A DNA stretch of 64,000 nucleotides from Ornithinimicrobium sp. F0845 (GCF_023015765.1 NZ_JALKAL010000007.1:124001-188000); one strand, 5' to 3'. Positions 7,067-16,162 are shown, numbered from the stretch's first letter. Notes: a model not told the origin generated them from the letters alone. Translations and numbers: made by a program.

Positions 7067-9652
7067 TCACACCGCGGCCAGCCCAGCCGCGGGCGCCGTC
7101 CGGGCCGCCCGCCGAGCCGGCAGCACCGAGGCGAGCAGTCCCGCCGCGACCGCGACCGTGAGGATGACGACCAGTTCGGTCAGCGGGAACGCCAGGACCG
7201 TGCCCGTCCCGTCCGGTATGAGCGTCCGAACCCCGAACCAGGCGTAGGTGACGCCCAGCCCGATACCGAGCAGGGCGCTGACCACAGCGAGCAACACTCC
7301 TTCGACGGTCAGCATGCCGCGCAGCTGCGAGCGGGTCAGGCCGAGCGCACGGAGCAGCGCGTTCTCCCGGGTGCGCTCCAGCACCGACAGCGCCAGCGTG
7401 TTGGCGATCCCGACGACGGCGATCAGCACGGCCACCGCGAGCAGTCCGGTGGTCACCAGCACCAGGATGTCCAGCGCGTTGGAGAGCTCCTGGCGGGCCG
7501 CGGCGCCGCCATCGACCCACGCACCGTTGTCCACCGCCTGCCGGATGTCGGCGACCACGCCCCCGATGTCGGCGTCGTCGGTGAGCCGGATCAGCATGCC
7601 GGCCTCCACCGCCTGGGCATCCAGGGCCGCCAGGTCATCGACCGGCAGGACGATCTCGCCCAGCCCGAGCGTCACGATGGTGGCCTCCCGGCTCCCGTCC
7701 GGCCCGTTCACCGTGACCGTGTCACCCTCCTGCAGGGGACTGCCCTCCAGGTAGTCCTCCGGCAGACCGATCGTGCCCGGAGACAACGCCTGCACCGCCG
7801 TGGCGTCCCGCAGGGCCGGCGCGACGGCCACCGGATCGAGCCCGTAGGCCGGGCCTTCGATCTGCCAGCTGCCGTCCGGAGCCTCCAGCTCCAGCCAGCC
7901 CGCACGGAAGGGCACCGACACGGCCACACCGTCCAGCGCGGCCACCGTGGCGGTCAGGGAACGATCGAGCGGTTGCGCGACCATCCGTTCACCAGACGCG
8001 TCGAAGGGGTTGCCGCTCGGTTCGTCGGAGGATGTGCCGCTCAGTTCGTCGGCGGAGTTGCCACTCGGTTCGTCGGAGGACGTGCCGGTCGGTTCGTCGG
8101 ACGGGTTGCCGGTCAGCTCGAAGGAGGGAAAGACCATCACGTCGGCGGGATACTGCCGGTCGATCTCGTCCTCGGCCGTGCGCTCCGCGGAGGCGGCCCC
8201 GACCGAGGTCATCGTGATCAGGGTGACACCGATCAGCAGCGCGGCGCTGGTTGCGGCCGCGCGGGCCGGGTTGGCGACAGAGTTGCCCACCGCCAGTCGG
8301 GACGGGGTCCCCCGCAGCACCGAGCCGAGGGCGCGGATCCCGGCCGGGACGAAGAACACGGCGGCCACCAGCACCCCGACGAAGCTGAGCAGGCCCGCGG
8401 CCACGCCGATCACCACGTCGTGCGAGGTGGCGGCCAGCACGAGCCCGGCGCCGCCGGCCCCCAGCAGCAGCACCGACAGGACGATCCGCACCAGGCCCGG
8501 GCGAGACGCCACGGCCGGTGCGCTCGCCGGCTGCAGCGCAGCCATCGGAGCGATGCGGGTCGCGCGGCGGGTGGGCCACCACGCGGCCGTCAGGGTGACG
8601 GCGACCCCGACAGCCCACGGCACGAGCAGGGAGACCGCTTCGAGTCCCGGGCGGAGGGTGATCGGCGTGCCCAGGTTCACCTCGCCCAGCAGCGAGGCCG
8701 TCGTCCAGGTGAGGCCGACGGCGAACAGCACGCCAGCCGTGGCCGCTGCGACACCCAGCAGCCCGGCCTCGGTCAGCACCGTGCGCCGCACCTGGGACCG
8801 GGTGGCCCCGACGCACCGCAACAGCGCCAGCTCCCGGGTGCGTTGGGCCAGCACGATCGCGAAGGTGTTGGCGATCACCAGTGCGCTGGTGGCCACCGCG
8901 ACGGCACCGAAGCCGAGCAGCACGGGCCCCAGGACATCCAGACCGCCCGTGGCCTGACTCACCAGCAGGTCAGCCGCCTCCGTGCCGGTCAGCACCTCGA
9001 CGCCCGGTACGATCGACTCGATCGTGGCACGCGCCGTGGCCTCGTCCGCCCCGGCGACATCGAGGGTGACCAAGGTCAGCGTCAGGTCCGGCTCCCACGT
9101 CCGCAACTGGCTCTCGTCGACGACCAGCACGTCCTGCCAGGTGAACCGGGGGGAGTTGCCGACGTCGAGGATGCCCACGACGGAGAGCGGCTCGACCGCC
9201 GCCGAGTCCCCCTCCACGAGGTAACGCTCGAACGCCACCTCGTCCCCCACGTCCAGGCCGCTCTCCGGAGGCACGGCCACCTGCCCCGGGTGCTCGGGCA
9301 GCACGCCCTCGACAAGCTCGACCCCGGGGCCGCGCGGTGCGGTGGTGGCCATCGCAGGCTCCCCGTCGGTCGTGCCGAGCACCTCCGCACCCACCTGTTC
9401 CACGACCAACCCGTCGGCACCACGCAGCTCGTCGAGCTCGGCGAAGCCGACCGAGCCCTCGGTGGGCAACAGGACCAGGTCGCGGTGGACCACGTCCCCG
9501 GCGACGGCCTCCCCGACACCACGCTCCATGGCGTCCAGCGCCAGCATCGTGGTGGCCACGAACGCCACGCTGAGCATGATTGCCAGTGCGGTCGCGCCGA
9601 GCCGTCGGGCGTGCCCCCGCAACCCGGCGAGCGCCAGTCCCCCGGTCCTCAT
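7067..9652 (-). CDS. ABC transporter permease, FtsX/MacB type with two FtsX units
   Basis: 861 residues from the ATG at 9652, which overlaps the ATPase gene's stop as ATGA. An N-terminal membrane helix is followed by a large extracytoplasmic domain, an FtsX membrane block (about residues 250-480), a second extracytoplasmic domain and a second FtsX block at the C-terminus. This duplicated layout is typical of actinobacterial MacB-like permeases that move lipids, peptides or drugs outward. The second external domain begins with an unusual Ser/Asp/Glu/Pro-rich tandem repeat (about residues 512-555, six units like SSDEPSGN). The substrate is unknown. Confidence 0.88.
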   Translation of the reverse strand: MRTGGLALAGLRGHARRLGATALAIMLSVAFVATTMLALDAMERGVGEAVAGDVVHRDLVLLPTEGSVGFAELDELRGADGLVVEQVGAEVLGTTDGEPAMATTAPRGPGVELVEGVLPEHPGQVAVPPESGLDVGDEVAFERYLVEGDSAAVEPLSVVGILDVGNSPRFTWQDVLVVDESQLRTWEPDLTLTLVTLDVAGADEATARATIESIVPGVEVLTGTEAADLLVSQATGGLDVLGPVLLGFGAVAVATSALVIANTFAIVLAQRTRELALLRCVGATRSQVRRTVLTEAGLLGVAAATAGVLFAVGLTWTTASLLGEVNLGTPITLRPGLEAVSLLVPWAVGVAVTLTAAWWPTRRATRIAPMAALQPASAPAVASRPGLVRIVLSVLLLGAGGAGLVLAATSHDVVIGVAAGLLSFVGVLVAAVFFVPAGIRALGSVLRGTPSRLAVGNSVANPARAAATSAALLIGVTLITMTSVGAASAERTAEDEIDRQYPADVMVFPSFELTGNPSDEPTGTSSDEPSGNSADELSGTSSDEPSGNPFDASGERMVAQPLDRSLTATVAALDGVAVSVPFRAGWLELEAPDGSWQIEGPAYGLDPVAVAPALRDATAVQALSPGTIGLPEDYLEGSPLQEGDTVTVNGPDGSREATIVTLGLGEIVLPVDDLAALDAQAVEAGMLIRLTDDADIGGVVADIRQAVDNGAWVDGGAAARQELSNALDILVLVTTGLLAVAVLIAVVGIANTLALSVLERTRENALLRALGLTRSQLRGMLTVEGVLLAVVSALLGIGLGVTYAWFGVRTLIPDGTGTVLAFPLTELVVILTVAVAAGLLASVLPARRAARTAPAAGLAAV
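7990..8116 (-). repeat. In-frame tandem repeat in the FtsX-type permease
   Basis: About five to six imperfect units of roughly 24 bp, each containing GGTTCGTCGGA or a close variant on the + strand, encode an acidic Ser/Asp/Glu/Pro repeat in the second extracytoplasmic domain of the permease. The units differ slightly, so this is not a recent perfect expansion. Confidence 0.75.
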
Positions 9653-10401
9653 GCCAGCGCCCCCAGCACCGTCTCGACGGTGGGGTCGAGGATCTCCCCG
9701 GACACCTGGCCGTCGGCCAGCAGGATGACCCGGTCGGCGTAGCCCGCCGCGACCGGGTCGTGGGTGACCATGACGACCGACTGGCCCCACTCGTCGACAC
9801 TGCGCCGCAGGAGGGTCAGCACCTCCGCACCGGTGGTCGAGTCGAGGGCGCCGGTCGGCTCGTCGGCGAAGATCACGTCCGGCCGGGTCACCAGCGCCCG
9901 GGCCAGCGCCACGCGCTGCTGCTGACCGCCGGACAGCTCACCGGGTCGGTGGCTGAGCCGGTCCTCCAGGCCGAGCCCGGTCACCACCTGCCGCAGCCAC
10001 GCCGGGTCCCCCTGCGACCCGGCGAGCTGCAGCGGCAGGCGGATGTTCTGCTCCGCCGTCAGGGTGGGCAGGAGGTTGAACGCCTGGAAGACGAAACCCA
10101 CCCGCGAGCGGCGCAACCGGGTCAGGGCGGTGTCCGTCAGCCGGGTCAGCTCGGCGTCGCCGAGGAACACCCGTCCGCTCGTCGGGGTGTCCAGCCCGGC
10201 CAGCAGGTGCATCAGCGTGGACTTGCCCGAGCCGCTGGGCCCCATGATCGCGGTGAACCGGCCGGCCTCGATGCCCACGGACACCCCGTCGAGGGCACGC
10301 ACCGCCGTCTCCCCGTGGCCGTAGGTCTTGGTGAGGTCGATGGCGCTCGCGGCCAGCGTGGTCCCCGGGTTCTGCGCCCGCTGAGTCGTCGTCTGAGTCA
10401 T
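9649..10401 (-). CDS. ABC transporter ATP-binding protein (LolD/MacB family)
   Basis: 250 residues. Walker A GPSGSGKST (residues 54-62), signature LSGGQQQR and Walker B VIFADEPTGALD are intact, as is the D-loop/H-loop region (MVTHD). This family drives FtsX-type permeases. The stop overlaps the downstream permease start, making a two-gene exporter operon transcribed leftward. A 20-bp palindrome lies about 90 bp upstream of its start. Confidence 0.94.
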   Translation of the reverse strand: MTQTTTQRAQNPGTTLAASAIDLTKTYGHGETAVRALDGVSVGIEAGRFTAIMGPSGSGKSTLMHLLAGLDTPTSGRVFLGDAELTRLTDTALTRLRRSRVGFVFQAFNLLPTLTAEQNIRLPLQLAGSQGDPAWLRQVVTGLGLEDRLSHRPGELSGGQQQRVALARALVTRPDVIFADEPTGALDSTTGAEVLTLLRRSVDEWGQSVVMVTHDPVAAGYADRVILLADGQVSGEILDPTVETVLGALA

Positions 10402-10491
10402 GACCGGAACGCTACGGACCGAGGGTGACCCGGCGCATCGGACCGCGGGCTGGACCGCAGGTCAGGTGCGGTGCGTCGGCAGGTGCACCCC

Positions 10492-10511
10492 CGTCATACT
10501 GCAGTATGACG
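10492..10511. promoter_or_regulatory. 20-bp perfect palindrome upstream of the ABC exporter
   Basis: CGTCATACTGCAGTATGACG is a perfect 20-bp palindrome in the 215-bp region between the leftward exporter (start 10401) and the rightward HNH gene (start 10617). Size and symmetry fit an operator for a TetR- or PadR-type dimer. No regulator gene is adjacent, so the binder is unknown. Confidence 0.5.
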
Positions 10512-10616
10512 ACGGCTGGCCCCGCCGTCACAGTCCTGGGCGGACGGTCTTGCGACGGTGGTCACCGGGTTCGTCTACGGCGCGGAGTCCCAACTGGCTG
10601 GGAGTAGCCTTCGACC

Positions 10617-10964
10617 GTGGCATCGCGTGGCCGGTCGGCGATCTATGCACGCCGTCGCAAACGGCGGATGGCGAAGGTCGTGCAGGACCTGACGGACGGG
10701 CAGTGGGCGGCGCTCCTGGCCGCCTGGGACGGCTGCGCCTACTGCGGCGTGAGCGACGCCCGACTGCAGAAGGACTGCATGCTGCCAATCTCCCGGGGAG
10801 GGCGCTACACGGTCACCAACGTCGTGCCGGCGTGCGGTGGGTGCAACGCCAGCAAGTGCAACACTGAGGTCACCGTGTGGATGCGACGGAAAGGGCTGGA
10901 TGAGCGCACCTTCCTGACGCGCCAGGTCCAGATCGCGGAAGCAGTCACCACTCCGGGGCACTGA
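10617..10964 (+). CDS. HNH-type protein with Cys in place of the motif's first His
   Basis: 115 residues from a GTG start; a weak GGGAG lies upstream. The zinc ribbon CxxC pairs are visible (C40/C43 and C73/C76), as are PISRGG and the NVVPACGGCNASK segment of HNH endonucleases. The position normally written DH, the start of the HNH motif and usually the general base, reads D53-C54 here. Either this is a subfamily that works with Cys or the protein is no longer a nuclease. The N-terminus is very basic (RRRKRR), consistent with DNA binding. It is a stand-alone gene with no phage genes beside it. Confidence 0.8.
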   Translation: MASRGRSAIYARRRKRRMAKVVQDLTDGQWAALLAAWDGCAYCGVSDARLQKDCMLPISRGGRYTVTNVVPACGGCNASKCNTEVTVWMRRKGLDERTFLTRQVQIAEAVTTPGH

Positions 10965-10990
10965 CGATGACCCCGGGCGTCACACGAGCC

Positions 10991-11815
10991 TCAGCCGTGT
11001 AGTTGCACTGCCCACTGCTGCACCAGACCGGCTGCCGCCTCGGGGCGGTCGAGATGGGCATTGTGGCCGGCGCCGTGCAGGGCTGTGTATGTGGCGTTCG
11101 GGTAGCTCCGGGCAGCGAGACGGAACTGGTCTTCATAGCCAACGATGTGGTCCTGGCGCCCAGTCAGGATCAGTGTGTGTCCGGAGAAGGGCGCTACGTC
11201 GTTGACCTCGTCGGAGTCGTCGTTCAGGAAGTACCGCTGTGCCAGGCGCGCCATCGCATCGGTGTCGGCGGCCCGGATGCCCGGCAGTGCGAACCGCCGG
11301 AACAACTCCCAGCTCTCGCGTGTCTGCATGGCTGCCATCGCGGTGAAGTCGGCGTGGTCCTCAGCGGATAGGGACGCCAGCAGCTCATCGTCGCTCCCGA
11401 TCACCCTGAAGGCCGGCAGGGTCCGAAGCGACACATCAGGGTTGACGACTGGCGCGATCAAGGCGACCCCGATCAACTGATCCGGGAACGCGGTCTGCAC
11501 GGCTCTGGCGAGAAGCCCACCGAGCGAGTTCGCGAGAAGAGCGAACCGTCGGTCCGCGACGAGGCTGCGGACCTGACCGATGAGCCACTCAGCCAACTCG
11601 GGTAGCCCGGCGACTCCGGCCAACCGCGGCGTCCGTCCGAATCCAGCAAGGTCGAGGTAGGTGCGTTCCAGCCCGCCAGCGGCGTCTAGCGCAGGGTCCA
11701 GGGCGAGCAGGAGTCGATGATCAACCCCGTTGCCGTGCACCGCAATCAGCGGCACCCCGGAACCCCGCCTCACGACGTGCGCCTGAGGCAGAGTGGCCGG
11801 ACCAGGAGCAGGCAT
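10991..11815 (-). CDS. Alpha/beta hydrolase
   Basis: 274 residues. The oxyanion motif VHGNG is near residue 27, and the nucleophile elbow LLANSLGG (Ser97) is in the normal place, though the usual first Gly of GxSxG is Ala. The acid GRQDH (near 222) and the catalytic His in GAGHNAHLDRP near the C-terminus complete the triad. It is a typical cytoplasmic hydrolase of the epoxide hydrolase/esterase superfamily; the substrate cannot be predicted. It is monocistronic, next to the decayed vapBC locus. Confidence 0.85.
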   Translation of the reverse strand: MPAPGPATLPQAHVVRRGSGVPLIAVHGNGVDHRLLLALDPALDAAGGLERTYLDLAGFGRTPRLAGVAGLPELAEWLIGQVRSLVADRRFALLANSLGGLLARAVQTAFPDQLIGVALIAPVVNPDVSLRTLPAFRVIGSDDELLASLSAEDHADFTAMAAMQTRESWELFRRFALPGIRAADTDAMARLAQRYFLNDDSDEVNDVAPFSGHTLILTGRQDHIVGYEDQFRLAARSYPNATYTALHGAGHNAHLDRPEAAAGLVQQWAVQLHG

Positions 11816-11824
11816 GGGCAGACC

Positions 11825-12127
11825 CTACTGTGAGCGCAGAACGTCTACCGCTGATGGTCCATGCGGCAGATCATGTTGCCCGTGAACGTGAACCACGACG
11901 TTGTGCCCGCCGCTGTCGAGCTTGGCGTCACAAGTGTGCAGCGGACTTTCGAGCGCTTCGGCCAGGGCGAGGTAGGCGGCGGCGTAGCTCCTGTACTGGT
12001 GATGCAGATCCCAGATACGTCCGGCCAGGGGCGCCGCCTCGTCGCCGGACAGTGCGTCCAGTTGCCCCTCCTCCACGTCCCGACCGACCAGCGCCTCGAC
12101 CATCGCCGAGGCGTCGACGACGATTAT
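11825..12127 (-). pseudogene. Decayed VapC (PIN-domain) toxin gene
   Basis: Read from 12127, the frame begins with codons for I-I-V-V-D-A-S-A-M-V, the classic VapC start, but the first codon is ATA where ATG would be expected. The ATA sits in the 4-bp overlap with the antitoxin stop (ATAA), so one G-to-A change would have removed the toxin start while leaving the antitoxin a stop. In addition, after LDALSGDEA the sequence jumps to PLAGRIWDL, missing about 40 residues compared with full PIN toxins as remembered. The first usable ATG (12103) lies after the catalytic VVDAS Asp. Two independent lesions argue for a dead toxin. Confidence 0.75.
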
Positions 12128-12351
12128 CGGCGGGACTGCGCAAGGGCATCGAGGATGTCAGCGCTCGTGGGCCCTTCGCTGCGATCCAGCCGTCGGAGAC
12201 GTTCCACGATCTCAGTGTTGGTGGGTCGCGACGCGCTGCGCCCGAGTTCAGCCGCGACATAGGCAGAGAGTGACTTGCCCTCTGCCGCTGCACGCTTCTT
12301 GAGGGTGGCCATCACCTCGACGGGAACGTCGCGCACGTAGAGTGTGGTCAT
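12124..12351 (-). CDS. vapB: VapB/FitA-type antitoxin, apparently without a working toxin
   Basis: 75 residues from ATG 12351. The N-terminus is a ribbon-helix-helix: MTTLYVRDVPVEVMATLKK with AAEGKSLSAYVAAEL, followed by a C-terminal tail that normally wraps the toxin. A longer open frame to 12558 overlaps the next gene antisense and is rejected. The stop (TAA) overlaps the damaged vapC start. The protein looks intact and could still repress its own promoter or neutralise related toxins. Confidence 0.8.
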   Translation of the reverse strand: MTTLYVRDVPVEVMATLKKRAAAEGKSLSAYVAAELGRSASRPTNTEIVERLRRLDRSEGPTSADILDALAQSRR

Positions 12352-12417
12352 CGATTTGACGCTGGCAGTTTGCAAGCGAGCGGGCCGAGATAGAGCTCCT
12401 GAAGTGAGGTGATCTGC

Positions 12418-12660
12418 ATGGCAACAGCGAACATCAACGACATCGAGAAAGTGCTGGACAACCTTGACCCGGCAACGGTCCAAGCTCGCGACGCCGTTCA
12501 CTTCCGCCGGATCATCGCGGCAAAGGAAGGAGTGGCTCAGGCCGAGCGCGAACTGCACGATGCCGTTCGTGCAGCACGCGAAGCCGGTGACTCCTGGTTG
12601 AGTATCGGTCTAGCGCTCGGCGTCACGAAGCAGGCCGCACAGAAGCGCTTCGGCCGCTAA
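12418..12660 (+). CDS. Small helix-turn-helix protein, unknown role
   Basis: 80 residues from ATG 12418, with GAGGTG 7 bp upstream; a GTG at 12409 is possible but less well placed. The first half is a charged helical segment (AERELHDAVRAAREAG). The C-terminus, SWLSIGLALGVTKQAAQKRFGR, matches the helix-turn-helix tail common in small actinobacterial proteins (pattern SW..IG.ALG.s.QAA..RFG). It is probably a DNA-binding protein; targets are unknown. Confidence 0.7.
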   Translation: MATANINDIEKVLDNLDPATVQARDAVHFRRIIAAKEGVAQAERELHDAVRAAREAGDSWLSIGLALGVTKQAAQKRFGR

Positions 12661-12754
12661 TCGTGTGCCACGTCGCGGCACGCCGCGTGTGAACGATTCG
12701 TCGGTTGCTGCTCGCCGACGTGGCCGCGCCCTCGTGCCCTGACCGACCTGCAGC

Positions 12755-13447
12755 TCAGGACACCAGGCCGGTCTCGTAGGCCGTGATGACCATGTGCACC
12801 CGGTCGCGGAGCCCCAGCTTGTGCAGGATCCGGCCGATGTGGGTCTTGACGGTGGCCTCGGCCAGGAACAGCTCGGCTGCGATCTCACTGTTGGACAGAC
12901 CCCGGGCGACGGCGAGGAGGACCTCGCGCTCCCGGTCGGTGAGGGGCTCGAGGCGCGCCGCCGCGTCCGCGGCATCAGGCTCGTCCGCGCCACCGGGAAG
13001 GTGCTCGGCGAACTGGTCCAGCATCCGCCTCGTGGTGCTCGGCGCCACGACCGCGTCCCCGTCGTGCACCGCGCGGATCGCGGCGAGCAGCTCGGCCGGC
13101 CCGGCGTCCTTGAGCAGGAAGCCGGCGGCACCGGCCTTGAGCGCGGAGAAGGCGTACTCATCGAGGTCGAAGGTGGTCAGCACGAGCACCTTCGGCCGGT
13201 CGCCCACCGCGGACAGCCGCCGGGTGGCCTCGACGCCGTCCATGCGCGGCATCCGGATGTCCATCAGCACCACGTCAGGACGCGTCGCGGGCACGGCGGC
13301 GAGCGCCGCCGCACCGTCACCGGCCTCGCCCACGACCGTCATGTCGTCCTGAGCGTCCAACACCATCCGAAAGCCCGCCCGCACCAGCTCCTGGTCGTCA
13401 GCCAGGAACACCCGGATCGGCGCCTCGTCCATCGACTGCTCAGTCAC
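12755..13447 (-). CDS. NarL/LuxR-family response regulator
   Basis: 230 residues. The GTG at 13447 is preferred because AAGGAG lies 6 bp upstream; it overlaps the kinase gene's end by 8 bp. The receiver domain has the acidic pair (ADDQ), phosphoacceptor D63 in VLMDIRMPRMDG, and the conserved TTF and LKDAGP (Lys) positions. The C-terminal LuxR helix-turn-helix (LTDREREVLLAVARGLSNSEIA, VKTHIGRIL) is complete. It pairs with the upstream histidine kinase; target genes are not evident nearby. Confidence 0.93.
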   Translation of the reverse strand: MTEQSMDEAPIRVFLADDQELVRAGFRMVLDAQDDMTVVGEAGDGAAALAAVPATRPDVVLMDIRMPRMDGVEATRRLSAVGDRPKVLVLTTFDLDEYAFSALKAGAAGFLLKDAGPAELLAAIRAVHDGDAVVAPSTTRRMLDQFAEHLPGGADEPDAADAAARLEPLTDREREVLLAVARGLSNSEIAAELFLAEATVKTHIGRILHKLGLRDRVHMVITAYETGLVS

Positions 13448-14708
13448 TCCTGGCTCCTTCCGGGGCACTCTCGGTCACAGGCACCGGGTCCGCGTCGACG
13501 ACCGGCACCGAGGCGCTGACCTCGAAGCCACCTCCAGCTCGTGGGCCCGCGTGCAGTGTGCCACCGAGGAACTCCACCCGCTCCCGCATCCCGATGATGC
13601 CGTTGCCCTGACCGTCGGGCACCGCGGCGCCCCGCCCGTCGTCGGTGACCCGCACGAGCAGCACCGCGGGGGTGCGCAGCACGTCGACCGTGACGCTGGC
13701 GTCCGGTCCGGCGTGCTTGAGCACGTTGGTCAGCGACTCCTGCACGACGCGGTAGGCCGCCAGGTCCACCTCCCGCGGCAACCGGTCGACCGCACCGCGC
13801 ACCGCGAGCGCCACCGGCACCCCGGAGTCGCGCACGCGCTGCACCAGCCCCTCGAGGTTGTTCAGGCCCTGGGTGGGCTCGAACTCGGCGGCACTGCCAC
13901 GGTCCCGCAGCACGCCCACCAGCCGGCGGGTGTCGGTCAGCGCCTCCCGGGCCGTGGTCGCCAGGGTCTCCAGGGTCTGCGCCGCCCGCTCCAGGGCGAC
14001 CACGTCGCCGCCGGTGCCGCGGTCGAGGGCGGTGCGCGCGGCATACGCCCCGCCGTCGGCCTGGACGACCACCACCGAGAGGGAGTGGGCCACGATGTCG
14101 TGCATCTCCCGCGCGATCGTCGCGCGCTCGCCCTGGGCGGCGAGGGCGGCCCGCTGCGCCTGGTCCCGGGCCAGCGCCTCGTTCTGCTCACGGAGCCGCG
14201 CCACGACCGCCCGGCGCCGACGCACCACATCCCCGAGCACCCAGGCCACCGCGACCGACATCCACATGAACAGCAGCGTCGGCAGGAGCGTGACCAGCAC
14301 GGACACCCCGTCGGGCTGGTACCTCATCTCGCGGACAAGCATCCAGTCGCCCACTCCCAGCACGGACCCGCAGAGCCCCGCAACGCCCACCGCCAGGGAC
14401 TGCCAGCGCTCCTGCCCGTAGGCGGCGGTGGCGTAGACGATCGCCAGGGCCGAGACGTTGGAGATGAGCGGCAGATCGAGGGTGATCACCTGCAGCAGGC
14501 AGGCGGCGGCGATGACCATCGCGGCCGCGAACGGCTCGGTGCGCCGCCACGCGAGCGGCAGCACCTGCGCGGTGACCAGGAAGAGGGTCCAACCGTCGGC
14601 CGAGCCCCCCAGGACCAGAAAGGCGAGCCACGCCATCCCGGCCAGCACCGCATCCACCACGAACGGGGATCGGCTGGTCCAGTCCAGGGCACGCCGGATC
14701 AGTCGCAT
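13440..14708 (-). CDS. Membrane sensor histidine kinase (HisKA_3 type)
   Basis: 422 residues. The first 165 residues hold about five membrane helices with little extracytoplasmic sequence, suggesting it senses membrane or intramembrane signals. A short coiled coil leads to the dimerisation helix with the phosphoacceptor His203 (IAREMHDIVAHSLS). The HATPase domain follows (ESLTNVLKHAG, VTDDGRGA, GNGIIGMRERV). The gene is directly coupled to its response regulator. Confidence 0.92.
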   Translation of the reverse strand: MRLIRRALDWTSRSPFVVDAVLAGMAWLAFLVLGGSADGWTLFLVTAQVLPLAWRRTEPFAAAMVIAAACLLQVITLDLPLISNVSALAIVYATAAYGQERWQSLAVGVAGLCGSVLGVGDWMLVREMRYQPDGVSVLVTLLPTLLFMWMSVAVAWVLGDVVRRRRAVVARLREQNEALARDQAQRAALAAQGERATIAREMHDIVAHSLSVVVVQADGGAYAARTALDRGTGGDVVALERAAQTLETLATTAREALTDTRRLVGVLRDRGSAAEFEPTQGLNNLEGLVQRVRDSGVPVALAVRGAVDRLPREVDLAAYRVVQESLTNVLKHAGPDASVTVDVLRTPAVLLVRVTDDGRGAAVPDGQGNGIIGMRERVEFLGGTLHAGPRAGGGFEVSASVPVVDADPVPVTESAPEGARSD

Positions 14709-14974
14709 CCCCCGAGAGTATGGCGAAGGGCCGGGTCAGCGCGTCAGCCACCGGTCGCAGGTCGGTCCAGCGATGCTACGACCAGGGTCGTAGTCAGGCG
14801 GAGGAGTTCGCGAGCTGCAGCGACCCGAGGCGCCGCGGTCGTCACCATCGAAGGCGTAGACAAGGACCTTCGTGTCCAGGACTGTCTTCAACCGCGTTCA
14901 TGGATCTCGTCGCGCGTCCACGCGCGACCCCCTGTGGCCTGCCCGTGGTCAGTCGCGCCAGGCAGACTGTGGCC

Positions 14975-16162
14975 ATGGGCGAGCGACTGGTCACCGATGC
15001 CGAGCGACGCGCACGTCTCGGGCGTCGGCACGCTCTTGCTCCGCGGCACCGAGTTGCCACACCCGAGGACGCCACGAGGACCATGACGGTGCTGCACGCC
15101 ACGGAGGCCCCGACGGTCTACCTGTCGGTGGCGGCGCGCAGCGATGCGACGGTCGGGGCCGTGGATCGGGCGCTGTATGACGATCGCTCGCTGGTCCGCC
15201 AGCTCGCCATGCGCAGGACACTCTTCGTCTTCCCCAGGGACCTGCTGCCGGCGGTCTGGGGTTCGGCCGCCGCCCGGGTGGCTGACATCGAGCGTCGCAA
15301 GATCGCGCGCAACGTCGAGGACGACGGTCGGACCGAGGACGGTCTCGTCTGGTTGGACGCGCGGGCCACGGAGATCGAGTCCCTGCTGCACGAGCGGGGC
15401 ACCCTGTCTGCCAGGCAGATCCGGGAGGCGCTGCCGGAGCTGGACGGCAAGGTCGCGACGTCGACGACCAGTCCCTGGGGCGGCCCGACGCCGGTCGCAC
15501 CGCGGGTGCTCACCATGCTCGGTGCCTCCGCGCTGCTCGTGCGCGGCCGCAACGCGGGGCACTGGCGGGTCAACCGGCCGACCTGGACCGTCATGGACGA
15601 CTGGCTGGGTGCGGTGCCCGAGGCCCTGCCCGCCCGCGAGGGGTATGCAGAACTGGTCCGTCGGTGGCTGCGGACGTTCGGCCCGGGCACCGAGACGGAT
15701 CTCGTGTGGTGGCTGGGGTCCACCAAGACGGCCGTCCGGCACGCGCTGGCGGACGTGGGTGCGGTGGAGGTGGACCTGGAGGACGGCTCCCCGGGCTGGC
15801 TGCTCCCCGACGACCTGGACGCCGAGCCGGCGCTCGACCCGTGGGCAGCCCTGCTGCCGACTCTGGACCCGACGACCATGGGGTGGAAGCAGCGGGACTT
15901 CTACCTAGACCCGGACCACACGCCATACCTCTTCGACAGCAACGGCAACGCCGGCACCACGGTGTGGTGGGAGGGCCGGATCGTCGGCTGCTGGGTGCAG
16001 GACCCGGACGGCGTCGTGGTCCCGGTGCTGCGCGAGGACGTCGGGGCCGACGGCGACGCCGCGATCGCGACCGAGGCGGACCGGCTCACCCGGTGGCTCG
16101 ACGGCCAGGTGGTCAGCAGCGTCTATGCCTCGGCGCAGATGAAGCAGGCACGCCTGCCCTAG
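14975..16162 (+). CDS. Winged-helix DNA-binding protein (HTH_42/AlkZ-like)
   Basis: 395 residues from ATG 14975; the longer open frame from 14720 has no coding character and is trimmed. The N-terminus (RRARLGRRHALAP..., then VLHATEAPTVYLSVAARS) and the later QLAMRRTLFVFP fit the family of winged-helix proteins that includes the AlkZ and YcaQ DNA glycosylases. In that family a QxQ or QxD motif is catalytic; here the equivalent stretch does not clearly show it, so glycosylase activity is uncertain. It is monocistronic. Confidence 0.8.
   Translation: MGERLVTDAERRARLGRRHALAPRHRVATPEDATRTMTVLHATEAPTVYLSVAARSDATVGAVDRALYDDRSLVRQLAMRRTLFVFPRDLLPAVWGSAAARVADIERRKIARNVEDDGRTEDGLVWLDARATEIESLLHERGTLSARQIREALPELDGKVATSTTSPWGGPTPVAPRVLTMLGASALLVRGRNAGHWRVNRPTWTVMDDWLGAVPEALPAREGYAELVRRWLRTFGPGTETDLVWWLGSTKTAVRHALADVGAVEVDLEDGSPGWLLPDDLDAEPALDPWAALLPTLDPTTMGWKQRDFYLDPDHTPYLFDSNGNAGTTVWWEGRIVGCWVQDPDGVVVPVLREDVGADGDAAIATEADRLTRWLDGQVVSSVYASAQMKQARLP

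Noticed and set aside
7037-9742. 901-residue open frame on the + strand
   Set aside because: It is the antisense shadow of the FtsX-type permease; low-complexity Arg/Gly/His-rich product with no family features.
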